From contig JALNQF010000254.1 of NCBI GenBank assembly GCA_028456385.1, positions 1 to 59,766 on the forward strand: a stretch of 59,766 bases of DNA, in the 5' to 3' direction. Origin of the DNA: Ophiosphaerella korrae (lineage: Eukaryota; Ascomycota; Dothideomycetes; Pleosporales; Phaeosphaeriaceae). A program made the position numbers and the translations under genes. The notes beneath the pieces were generated by a model. The model saw nothing but the letters and a program-made list of their open reading frames with translations. It did no database searches and had not been told where the DNA came from. Shown here piece after piece: positions 13,001 to 23,813 of this stretch (position 1 is the first letter of the stretch; every line of letters starts with the position of its first letter).

Positions 13001-13495
13001 TATTATAGGTATAATAAGAGAAATTAAGATAGAACTAATTAGTCCTAACTTAAGTACTAATAAAGTATAAGATAAGTAAAGTAATAACCTAAATACGTAG
13101 TAGTAATCTATAAATATATATAATAGATTAAGGAGATCTAGAAATATATATAATAAAGTAAAGTAATCTATAAATATATATAATAAAGTAAAGTAATCTA
13201 TAAATATATATAATAGATTAAGGAGATCTATAAATATATATAATAAATTAAAGGTATTCTATAAAGTTATATAAATAGATTAGTAGAAGTATATAATTAG
13301 TAGTAATACGTATTATTAGGATAGTATTAGCAATTTAATTATTAACTATAAGCGATAATATTTAATATCGCAAGAATCTTTAATTATCTATAGCCTATTA
13401 CTTAATTACTATATAAACCTCTATTATTAACTCTTAATCTACTAATACCCCCCTATAGTAGTTACTTATAGTTAATAATAAGTAACTCTATTATA
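13001..13495 (+). repeat. G 3' LTR (495 bp)
   Basis: Starts TATTATAGGTATAATAAGAG (TG mutated to TA) and ends CTCTATTATA. Longer than the 5' LTR mainly because of extra copies of the 30-bp repeat. Confidence 0.85.
13111..13260. repeat. 30-bp tandem repeat, 5 units, G 3' LTR
   Basis: Five exact-length 30-bp units beginning TAAATATATATAATA, of alternating sub-types that end AAGTAATCTA or AGGAGATCTA. Confidence 0.85.
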
Positions 13496-14288
13496 AAGAT
13501 AGATACTACCTAATATAAATTAAAGCAAGAGAAGAGTAGAAGATAGCGTTCTAAATATACTATAGATATTATAAGTATACTATTATTCTCTTTAGACTAA
13601 TAAATATACTAGTAATATTCTAAAGACTAATTAATAAGATATTATAAAAATACTTAGATAATATACTAATATATTCTAAAGAAGAAGATAAGTACGTAGA
13701 GTAAGTTATAATAGTATACTAATACTTAGACTAGTATAACCTATAACTAAAGCTAGAAAAGTATAAATAGAATAAGAAAGAAGTTAAGTTTTTTAGATAT
13801 ATAATAGGTATTAACATAGTTAAGATAAGCTAAAAAATATTAAAGTAGTAAAAAAATAAAAGAAGCTAAAGATAGTTAAAAATATATAATTATTCCTAGG
13901 ATTTATTAACTTTAACTAATACTTTATAAAGAGATTTTCTAAAAAAGTACTACTACTTATAAAGCTTATAAAAAAGGAAGTAATATAGAAATAGAGAGTA
14001 AAGTAAGAATAAGTATTTAAAGAGCTTAAATAAGCCTATATTATACTACTAGTATTAAAGTAATTCTACTAGGATAAGACCCTAGTAATTAAAATAAATA
14101 TATTAAACTTAGTTTATAGAGCTATAGCGCTATAAGAGTATAAAAGAAAATAGTACCTAATTATATACTACTCTTAGAAGTTTATAGAGTAAAAGGAAAA
14201 ATATAATATATATAATAAAGAGATATATATAATAGTAAAGATACTAGAGTACTAGAAAGTATATACTAAAAGTATAGTAAAAGTAATT
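13496..14288 (+). pseudogene. D part 1: second Gypsy lineage, RT and start of RNase H
   Basis: A Gypsy RT clearly different in sequence from the A1/G/C/F family. It starts abruptly at the G border inside the RT palm: the first residues correspond to the D-A-Y-x-L-I segment, so the N-terminus, gag and 5' LTR are absent. The catalytic box reads YLDN at 13651-13662. RNase H begins at about 14080 and is interrupted at 14288 by element C, with TAATT at 14284-14288 as the left copy of the target duplication. The frame resumes at 21378. Confidence 0.85.
14284..14288. repeat. Target-site duplication of C, left copy
   Basis: TAATT directly before the first base of C; repeated exactly at 21373-21377. 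Confidence 0.9.
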
Positions 14289-14729
14289 TGTAATAGGTAT
14301 ACTAGGGTCGACTTCCTAATAACTCCTAGGTTATTAGTAGATTACAAGGTAATAGTAAAAGCTTATATAGTAATTAGCAATAACTATAAATAATAGTTAA
14401 TCTGTATATACAATATCAAGTATTAGTATTCTAGGTTAAAGATTAGATTACTAATACTATCCTAATAATGCGTATTAATACTAACTATATACCTATATTT
14501 CTTAGCTAGCTTTGTGCTTCGTGTTTACTAAGATCGCAAATTACAAATTTATTACGTACTTAGCTTTATACTTTATATTTACTAAGATCGCGAATTGTAA
14601 ATTTATTACGTATCTCTATTATAGTTAGTTTCCTAATTAAGTTTATTATCCTATAGATTATACGCGCTATTATTATCTAGGGTAGAGCTAATTAGCTTAA
14701 GTTAGTTTTCTCTTGTTATAACTATAACA
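14289..14729 (-). repeat. C 3' LTR (441 bp)
   Basis: On the plus strand it begins TGTAATAGGTATACTAGGGT and ends AACTATAACA, keeping TG...CA. It holds two copies of a 54-bp unit (about 14510-14615) in the U3-like middle. Confidence 0.9.
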
Positions 14730-14746
14730 CTATTCCCTTCTTTAGG
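14730..14746 (-). other. Polypurine tract of C
   Basis: Pyrimidine-rich on the plus strand (TATTCCCTTCTTTAGG), hence purine-rich on the element strand, next to the 3' LTR. Confidence 0.65.
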
Positions 14747-14759
14747 TAAGTTCTTGTTT

Positions 14760-15340
14760 TTCTATCCTAAGCCTAAGGTTATTAGTCTAGTTTCTTTATT
14801 TATTTCTAGTTCTTTATTATTCTCTTTATCTTCTTATTCTAATTATAATAAACTTCTTTTTATTACTTGTATTACTTATAATAGGGTTAAGATATTTTTT
14901 TACGCCTATTATACTTAATTAAAGCTTACCTATCTTGTATTTTTAAAAGATAGTAAGTATTCTAGCAAGTATATTCTAACTAATATCTAATATAAATATA
15001 CTCCTTCTAGTATTTCTCTTATAGAGTATAAGTATTTAATTTCTATATAATCTCTTCTTACTAAGTTATATAGGGCGAGCTATTAACTAAGCTTAAGAGA
15101 TACTATTATTATAGCTTATAAAGGCTAAGGCTAAGTATAAGCTAACTCTTTATAAGCTAGTAGATCTTTATTCTTATATTTAGCGTCTTCGTAAGAAAAA
15201 GGCTTATAATAATACTAAATTGTCTAAATAGTCTTGTACCTTAGAGGCTAAGATAGACTTTAAGGATACTATAGAGGCTGCTCTAGCTCCTATTATATTA
15301 GACGTTCTAGGCGTCTCTCTATTTACTATTAGTAGTACTA
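14760..15340 (+). pseudogene. C antisense coding-like frame
   Basis: Plus-strand frame, antisense to C, between the 3' LTR and the chromodomain. The most conserved part, about 15125-15330, reads KAKAKYKLTLYK, then LRKKKAYNNTKLSKQ, then LEAKIDF and a tail PIILDVLGVSL. The F copy has the same layout (EAKAKYK, KIKALNN, LEAKLDL, PTLDVPIISL). This shared spacing and residue pattern is the evidence for a former gene. It is likely coiled-coil rich; function unknown. No ATG is visible because ATG is itself RIP-sensitive (TG to TA). Confidence 0.55.
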
Positions 15341-15382
15341 GTTTTTTTAGTTTACTACTAGGCGTTCTAGAAAGGTTTAATT

Positions 15383-18300
15383 TTAGAACTCTTCTAGTTT
15401 CTTAGAGTAGTTAAAGTTATCTTCTAGTTCCTATATATCTTCCTATAGTTATCCTTTCTTGTCTATTTTTATCTATTTTACTAAGTAGTAGTTTCTTCTA
15501 TTATAGAATTAGTACTATAGGATTTCTTTAACTTCCTATTCCTCTTTTTCTTTATATATATCTACTTTATATACTAGTAGTTCTACGTTTTATAGTACTA
15601 TCTTAAGTAGCGCTACGTAGAAGGTTAAGTATATCTTTATCTTATCTAGTAACTTTAGTTTAAATATAACTAGTGTAACTTCTTTCTTAAGTTTATATAG
15701 TCTTATTTTAACGTAGTCTAGTTTAGAACTTATCTTTTTACTTTTTATATTCCTTTATACTAACTATACTTTTTCTCTCTCTCTAAATTAAAGTCCCTTT
15801 TAGTATTTTTTGTTATAGTACTTTGCTATTTAATTGTATAGGAATTCTACGTTCTATCTTAATTAGTCGTGTATATCTCTAAGTTTATTAACAAGATTCT
15901 CTCTTCTTAGTAACTAGGATTCCTTAGATCTTAGTGTTTAATATATACTAGGGTTAAATCTATAGTTTATAAAGAAGAGTAATACTCCTATTACTATATT
16001 CTTTGCGCTATTATATACTAACTATACTATAGGTAGTAACTATACCTAATTGTTTTAGTTGTAGTTAAGGTAGTATCTTAAGTATTGTTCTACTATTTAG
16101 TTTATTTGTTCTAATTATCTATCTATTTGTAAGTAGTATACTATAGACATTATATATTTAACTCCTAACTACGCTAGTATTGTTCTCTATAGTTTTAATA
16201 TAAACCTTATATCTCTATCTATAATTATCTTATCTAGTAGTCTATATTAACTAATTATAGTTCCTAGAACCTAATATATAGTAACCTCTATCCTACTTTT
16301 TTCTTTATATAGCCTAAAGTATAAGTACTTTATAAGTTTATCTACTATTATTAGGATTCTATTATACTTAACTCTTAATATTAGGTCTTTAGACTTAAGT
16401 AACTTTATAATAAAGTCTATTATAATAACTCTTTATAGTTATTCTAGTACTTCTATTAGTTATAGTATTCTATATAGTACGTATCTACTATACTTATTTT
16501 AGTAATATTCTATATAGTCTTATAATACTTCTATTACTAGCTATCTTACTTTTAGGATATAATAGTCTTATAGTAGTCTATCTAAGGTTTTATTAATTCC
16601 TTAGTATCTATATACTAGTAATTTATAGAATTATTGTATAAATTCTCTTTAGACCTTTTTTAAGATGTATATCCTTTTATATTCTTATATAAGTCCTTCT
16701 TAGATTTCTAGTTTCTTTATTTCTTTAGATACTTCTTATATTGTTTTCTAAATCTATTTATCTAGCTCGCTACTCTTTCTTTTAAGTATTGTAGCTATTT
16801 TAGGTATATTTAGAACTAGGTATCCTTCTTTATTCTTAACTAGAACTATACTAGTAGTATTTATTTCTTCTTATAAGTCTAGTCTTCTACTAAGAGCGTC
16901 TATAAATTAGTTATCTTTCCCTTTTATATATATAATTTTTAGGTTAAATATTAATAGGAATTCCTACTATCTTATATAGTATTATAATAGTTCTTTATTT
17001 AGTATATATCTTATAAGGTTCTTATAGTCTATATAAACTCTTATTTAGTACTTTACTCTTTATAGATATACTCTCTATTATTTAAATACTTTATAGATTA
17101 CTAGTATTTCTTTATTATAAATTAGGTAGTTAAGCTCTACTAGATTTATTTTCTTAGAGAAGTATTTAACTAAGTATTCTTATTTAGTTCTTAGGTCTTC
17201 TTGTATTAGTGCTATTCTATAGACTAAGTTAGATATATCTATTTTTACTATTACTAGTAGATCTAGGTTATATATTTTAATAACTAGGTTTTCTATAAAC
17301 TTTCTTTTAATCTTATTAAATACTTTATTGTATTCTTTTATATATTTAAATAGTGTATCTTTTTTTATAAGTCTTGTTATTAGTTCTATATCTTTAAACT
17401 ATCTAACTATTAACTTCCTATAGAAGTTTACTAGTCTATAAAATTATTATACTTCTTTTAGGTTCTTTAGTATTAGCTATTTGTTAATTATCTTAATTTT
17501 CTCTAGATTAATCTTAATCTTTCTTAGTTTTATAATAAATCTTAGGAAGTCTGTTTTTTTTATATAATATTTGCATTTTCTTATTTTAAGAAATAGCTTA
17601 TTCTCTACTAGTCTTTCTAGTACTTTGTATATATATTGTACGTATTCTTTCTCTATCTCTTAGAATATAAAGATATTGTCTAGGTATATAAATATAAATA
17701 CGTCTAAGTACTCTCTTAGTACTATATTAATTTTTTCTTAGAAGGCTACTAGTATATTCGTTAATCTAAAAGGTATAACTAGGTATTTATATAGTTTATA
17801 TTATATTCTAAATACTATCTTCTATTTATTACCTTTCTTAATTCTAATCTAGTAGTAGGCGTTTTAGATATCTAACTTTATAAAGATCTTTACTTTCTAT
17901 AGTCTATCTTATATTTTATCTATTTATAGTAAGAAGTATTAGTTCTTGTTTATAATTAGGTTAGATTTTCTAAAGTCTATATAAGGTCTTTTATTACTTA
18001 TCTTTTTCTTGTCTATAAATATAAGTCTATATACTACTAAGGATTTAGATTCTTATATCTATCCTTTTCTTATTACGTTTTTAATAAATACTTATTTAAT
18101 TATAGATTCTTCTTCTATTTTTCTATAGACTAGGCTCTATCTTATATCTTTATCTTTTTCTAGGTCTATTACTAAATCTTATAGTTAATATTCTAGAAGG
18201 TAGTCTTTAGGTTCTATAAGCTATATTTCCTATTTCTTATATTCTTTAGAGAATTCTCCTTTATAGGTGTTTATATTAGCCTTTAATATATCTATTTTAT

Positions 18301-20830
18301 AGTAGTTAATTTTCCTTATTCTCTAATTAATATATTAGTTAATTATTTATAACTATAGTATTCCTAGTATTATATCTTATTTATTATTAATTGTTGTTAT
18401 ATCTATTACTATATTTTTTATTATTATCTCTTCTAGTTCTAATATAGAGAGAACTATTTTAAACCTAATAGGTTCTTAGAATTGTTTTCCTTTAATTATA
18501 CTTAGTTATTAAGGGTATTTCTTTGTTGTATAACGTATTCCTTATATTTCTATAAATTTTTTAGATATAAAGTTTCTTGTAGCTCTACTATTAATTATTA
18601 ATTATATCTTTTTTCCTTAATATATACCTATTTTTGTAATATATAGGCCTCTTATACTTTCTAGCTATTCTTACTTAGGTAATTTTATAAATTATCTATC
18701 CTTTTAAGGCTATAGGCTTACTTTAAGTTTATATTCTTTATACTTTAGATATTTATTATATATGTATTTATACTATAGTCCTCTTTAGACGCATTTCTTA
18801 GATAGTTTTAGTCTAGGCCTTACTACTACGTAACCTTCTTCTAGTATTACTTCTTATCTTTAGATATTTTCTACTAGAATTACTCTTATATAGTTATAGC
18901 CTCTTCTTCTTATAAGCTATACTCTATTATTTACTTTAGAGTTTCTATATATAATATAATTCTTATCTATATATATTATCTATAATACTTTAAAGTATAC
19001 TAAGTGTTTTAGGTTTATTATTTTATTATCTCCTTTTTAGTATTTGTCTTTTCTAGGTAAATTTATTATTAGGATATAATATACTACTAGTATTCTTAGT
19101 ATATAGGCTTTGTTAATCGATTATATTTTTTTTTATAAAGGATTACGATTTTCTCTATATAGGTATTCTTCTTACTATAACTATATATTATTTTATTTAT
19201 TCTTAGAATAGTATAAACTTTATTTCTTTAGGATTACGTTCTTTCTAGTCTTTACACGCTTCCTCTATACTTATAACTAGTAAGTATTTCTAGACAAACT
19301 TTTATTATTTGTCTTATCCTTCTATATCTATTATTGTATAGCTATTATAGCTATATATTATTAACTAAGTATATTCTATACCTTTTATACTAACTTATTT
19401 CTTACTTTCTTATAGTCTTTTAGAGAAAGTTATAGTAGTCTCTTTATCTAGTACTAGTCCTTTAGCCTAGATTAATAAAGTCTAGGGTTCTTCTCTTTCT
19501 AGATCTTCTATTAGTAGGCCTATTATATAAGCTATTTCTTTTAGCTATACTTTTATTCTTTCTTTTATTACTACTACTCTATTTTTCTATAAGAACTATT
19601 TTACTTCTTATTTACTAGAAAGATATATATAGTAGTTATCCTTATAGTAAAAGGACTAATAGAGTATTATATATTATATTTCTTTACTCCTAGCTACTTT
19701 CTCTTAAGGTTTAGCCTATACTTTTAGTACTTCTTTTTTACCTTTAGTTATTTTTAACTAGGCTTCCTTATCTTTCTTATAGTTTTTACTTCTATAATCT
19801 TTTATAAAGTATCTTAGTTTTCTATATTTATAGTATACTATATCTTTCTTCTTTTATAATTTATAATTTTTTACGTAGTAGCCTTTCTAACTATAATTAA
19901 AATACGTAAAGTCTTTATTCTTCTTTTTTTTCTTATTCTTGTTAGCGTTAAGGATTATAGGGTCTCTAATATCCTAGTTTCTAGGTTAGCTACTATACTT
20001 ACCCTTCTTCTATTCTTAAAGATTATTTTTAATTTATATTACTTATTATTTTAGGGCTTCTAGTATCCTAGGTTTCTCTATATAGATTATTCTACATTAG
20101 ACTACCTAGTTTAGTCCTTATTTAAATTGTAATATTAGGGCTAATTTATTCTATTCTATATTTTATAATAGTTGTTTAAACTATAATATATATATAGAGA
20201 TACTCTTATTTTATATAAGCTTTTTAAGCTTTTCTTCTACTTATTAGGTAATATCTATATCCCTAAATACTACTTTTATTTGTTTAGTATAGTATTTATA
20301 ACTTCTAAAAATAGCTCTAGTTTTATCCTTCTAGGTTATTAGGGTATATATTATATAGTCTATCTAGTAGAGTTTAAACTATCTTATTATATCTTCTTCT
20401 AGATACATTCTAATATATATTACCTTCTTCTATTCTATATTAAAGTATAGTACTTATATATCTATCTAGAGTTATACTAATACTATAAAAGGTTTTAGTT
20501 TCTCTCTTATTCTATTAAATTTCTTAAAGATAAGTATCTTTAGTAGTTTCTTTTTTACACTTATCTCTAAGCGTTAGGTAATTAGTTCTATTTAGTTCTA
20601 ACCTTTAATAATAGCTTTAATTTATACTTTATTTTACTTTACGTAATCTTATAGTTCTTTATTCTACGTTTCTAAAGCGTTAATTACTATATTTATATCT
20701 TCTTTCTCTAAGATTAGGTTATTAATACAATCCTTAAATATCTCTTATACTATACTATCTAATTTATAACTACTCCTAGGTACTTTAGCTATTTATTTAG
20801 TTAAACTTTCTACTATTATATTAGCTAGAC
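15383..20830 (-). pseudogene. C gag-pol relic
   Basis: Read on the minus strand: gag about 20830-19950; zinc knuckles about 19910-19800, with Cys/His read as Tyr; protease NSRATRNFIS near 18550-18590 (D to N, G to R at the active site); RT about 18050-17450, with the box reading YLDN at 17675-17686; RNase H about 17300-16900; integrase about 16720-15850; chromodomain about 15560-15386, ending at TAA 15383-15385. This is one of the better-preserved copies in amino-acid similarity, yet it is full of TAA/TAG and has no ATG start. It once made the capsid and enzymes of the retrotransposon; it is now inactive. Confidence 0.9.
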
Positions 20831-20877
20831 TATATACTACTTACGCTTTGCTCCTTGTAATAACTAAATTAGTAAGG

Positions 20878-21372
20878 TGTAATAGGTATACTAAGGTTAA
20901 CTTCCTAATAACTTCTAAGTTATTAGTAGATTACAAGGTAATAGTAAAAGCTTATATAGTAATTAGTAATAACTATAAATAATAGTTAATTTGTATATAT
21001 AATGTTAAGTATTAGTATTCTAGGTTAAAGATTAGATTACTAATACTATCCTAATAATGCGTATTAATACTAACTATATACCTATATTTCTTAGCTAGCT
21101 TTATACTTCGTGTTTACTAAGATTATAAATTACGAATTTATTACGTACTTAGCTTTATACTTTGTATTTACTAAGATCACGAATTATAAAATTATTATAT
21201 ACTTAGCTTTGTACTTTGTATTTACTAAGATCGCGAATCGCGAATTTATTACGTGTCTCTATTATAGTTAGTTTCCTAATTAAGTTTATTGCCCTATAGA
21301 TTATACGCACTGTTATTATCTAGGGTAGAGCTAATTAGCTTAAGTTAGTTTTCTCTTGTTACAACTATAATA
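20878..21372 (-). repeat. C 5' LTR (495 bp)
   Basis: On the plus strand it begins TGTAATAGGTATACTAAGGT and ends ACAACTATAATA (CA mutated to TA). It carries three copies of the 54-bp unit, one more than the 3' LTR. To its left, the element's leader reads out as a short untranslated region before gag. Confidence 0.9.
21085..21260. repeat. 54-bp tandem repeat, 3 units, C 5' LTR
   Basis: Three units, each built around TACTTAGCTTTATACTTTGT, then TTTACTAAGATC and an AAATTTATTACG-type end. The partner LTR has two units at about 14510-14615. Unit length is exactly 54 bp by counting. Confidence 0.85.
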
Positions 21373-21377
21373 TAATT
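21373..21377. repeat. Target-site duplication of C, right copy
   Basis: TAATT directly after the last base of C, identical to 14284-14288. Confidence 0.9.
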
Positions 21378-22890
21378 ATTAAGTTAGACTATAAGAACTT
21401 TATATACTTTATAATAAGTAAAGCGCTAAAAGATAGAAAAATATAATAGTTAGAGATACTAAGAAAATATAAGTTTAAGATTTAGTACGTACTTAGTAAG
21501 GAGAAAAACTAAGTAGATATACTTAGCTAAAGATATAATATTATAAGAAAGAAGTAAGTAGTAAAAGAAGCTATACTCTAAAATAATAGATAAAGATACC
21601 TAGTACTTAATATATAACTAGTAAAATAGTAAAAGATTAATAACTTAGTCTAGATTATAAATAAAGTTCTAGAATAATTTTAAGAAGTAATTATATAATA
21701 ATATTACAATAACTTAGTATATAAGTACTTAGAGATTACGTAAATAATAGAGCTAATTTAAAAAAACTATAGATTTACTAAGATAAAGAAGAAAGTTATA
21801 AACTTTATTAATAAATGTATAGAGTACTAAAGAAATAAGTATAAGATATATATACTTTATAGTAAAATATAAGTAATTAAGATACTAGAAGAACTATAAA
21901 TAGATTTTACAATATACTTTATTATAGGACTACTAATATTAAAAGACTCTATAATAAGAATAGGATATAATATAATAATAGTAATTATAGACTAATTTAT
22001 AAAATATACTAAGATAAAGAAATTTTAAAGTAACTATATAGTAGAATAGCTAGGATACGTACTACTAGATATACTTATACAAAGATATAAGATACTAAAA
22101 AGTATTATTAGTAATAGAGATAAGCTATTTATATCTAACTATTAGATAACACTACTTATAGTAATAGAGATAATAAAGAAGCTATTAATAGCCTATTATT
22201 TATAGATAGATAGATAAATAGAATAAACTAATAAGACGTTAAAAATATATCTAAGGATTTATAGTAATTAGAAGTAAAATAATTAGGTATTACTATTACT
22301 TATAGTATAATTAGTATATAATAATAAGTACTTAGAAGTAATAAGTAAAATACTATATTTTATAAACTATAAGATATACCTAAAATTATTTAAGAAAATA
22401 GTACTAAGACCTAAGATAGAGATAGTATTAGTTAGAGTTAAAGATATATAAGAACTCTATAATATAATAAGATAAAGACTAAAAGAAGCTTAAAAATAAA
22501 AAATAGTACTTTAAATAAATAAAAGAGATAAAGCGAAACTCTATATAAAGAATCTATAGATAAAATAACTTAGTAGAAGACTAGGCTTATTAAAGTTAAA
22601 CTATTTTTAATTAAGAAAGATAATAGGCTAGGTATAAAAATACTTAAGCTACTTAAAGATACTAAAATCTACTCTAAGTTCTATATAAGCCTACTCGAAC
22701 TAGTAGAATAGAAAATACTAGTATAGTAATAATTCTAATATTAGAAAGATAAAGATAATAAATTTAAAGTAGAAAACTTATAAAGATATTAAGAAATAGG
22801 ATAAAACGCTTTCTAAAGTATATAGTTTCTCTAAGAGTAGCTAGTAAAATAGAAAGGCTACTTAGTAAGTAAAAATATATAAAAACCTAA
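21373..22890 (+). pseudogene. D part 2: RNase H remainder and integrase
   Basis: Continuation of the D polyprotein past the C insertion. It holds the rest of RNase H (a recognisable L-S-R-x-N-Q-V-D-I-L-S-like segment near 21490), the linker, then integrase with zinc-binding and catalytic core segments (about 21650-22330) and the C-terminal K-I-Y-x-x-F-Y-I-S-L-L-E-like stretch near 22660-22700 that precedes the chromodomain position in related elements. A clear chromodomain is not recognisable, and no 3' LTR could be defined; the right limit is approximate. Confidence 0.8.
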
Positions 22891-23717
22891 AGCTAACCTA
22901 TAGAATTATTAGTAGATACTTAAGAAAGTAAGAAATAAGTACTATATACTAGTATATATAGGATTTATAAAGCTATAGTTAGGATATAATAAATATATTA
23001 ATAGTAGAAAATTCTATAATAAGCTTAACTATATAGAGCTTATAAAGCGCCTTTAGTTATAATAAAGTTATTTAATAAGCTAATAGTAGACTAAAAAGTA
23101 GAAAAGAAAGTAATATTAATAGAAGTAATAAAATAGTTAAGAACTTATACTAAGACTTTACTACTTTTTTACTCTAATTCTAACGCTAAGTATAAGGCTT
23201 TATAATTAGTATACTCTTTAGTAAATTTTAATAATTTTCTTATTATATAATATATAAGTAATAATAATAGTAAGAAGCTTTTTATTAATATTAACTTTTT
23301 TATAAAACTTTTTATAAGTTTTAGTAAGAGACTCTTAGGTTTTACTAATATAAAAATACTTTATATAAGTATACTTAGTATACTTTAGGGTAGGATCTAG
23401 TATATTAAAATAAAGAATACTTAAGAGAAAATAATATAGATAAAGTATTTTAGAATATAGTTTATAGTAAAGATTTCTAATAAGAGATATATTTTATAAA
23501 ACTAAAAAAGATATAATATTATAGTAAGATAGTTTTTAACTAGAAAGTAGAGTAAACTACTTATAAGCTAGACTTAGCTAATAAAGGGCCTAGGCCTAAG
23601 AATAGACTTAGCGTAAGAAAAGAAGATAGTATTATAATACTAAGTAGTAAGTAAGCTATTATATAGTATGTAATTAGGCTAAGTAATATAGTATAGTAGA
23701 ATATATAACTATTTAGT

Positions 23718-23813
23718 AGTAAATACTCTAGAGTAAACGCTTTAGAGTAAATACTCTAGAATTAGTAATTAGGAGTAAATACTCTAGAGTAAGCGCTTAG
23801 GAATAAATACTAG
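23718..23813. repeat. 14-bp minisatellite
   Basis: Seven head-to-tail units of 14 bp, the last one shortened. Units 1, 3 and 5 are identical, AGTAAATACTCTAG. Units 2 and 6 are AGTAAACGCTTTAG and AGTAAGCGCTTAGG. Unit 4 is diverged. The alternation gives a higher-order period of 28 bp. Confidence 0.9.

Larger units (their letters stand above)
6455..13495 (+). mobile_element. G: full-length Ty3/Gypsy chromovirus relic
   Basis: A 7,041-bp copy with both LTRs (6455-6885 and 13001-13495), gag, pol with chromodomain, and the 3' region. No 5-bp direct repeat flanks it: the left flank reads TAAAC (inside B) and the right flank reads AAGAT (start of D). G therefore either rearranged with its neighbours or joined them by recombination after insertion. 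The two LTRs differ by copies of a 30-bp internal repeat. Confidence 0.9.
14289..21372 (-). mobile_element. C: full-length Ty3/Gypsy chromovirus relic
   Basis: A 7,084-bp minus-strand copy with LTRs at 14289-14729 (3') and 20878-21372 (5'), inserted into the RNase H region of D and flanked by TAATT on both sides. All domains of the family are present in the expected order. The LTRs differ in length by exactly one 54-bp internal repeat unit. Confidence 0.93.

Noticed and set aside
13111..13260. Regular 30-bp repeats resembling a CRISPR array
   Set aside because: There are no unique spacers; units are head to tail without gaps and sit inside an LTR of a fungal retrotransposon.
21085..21260. 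54-bp direct repeats as a CRISPR or origin-type iteron array
   Set aside because: Contiguous tandem units inside the C 5' LTR, with the same units in the 3' LTR.
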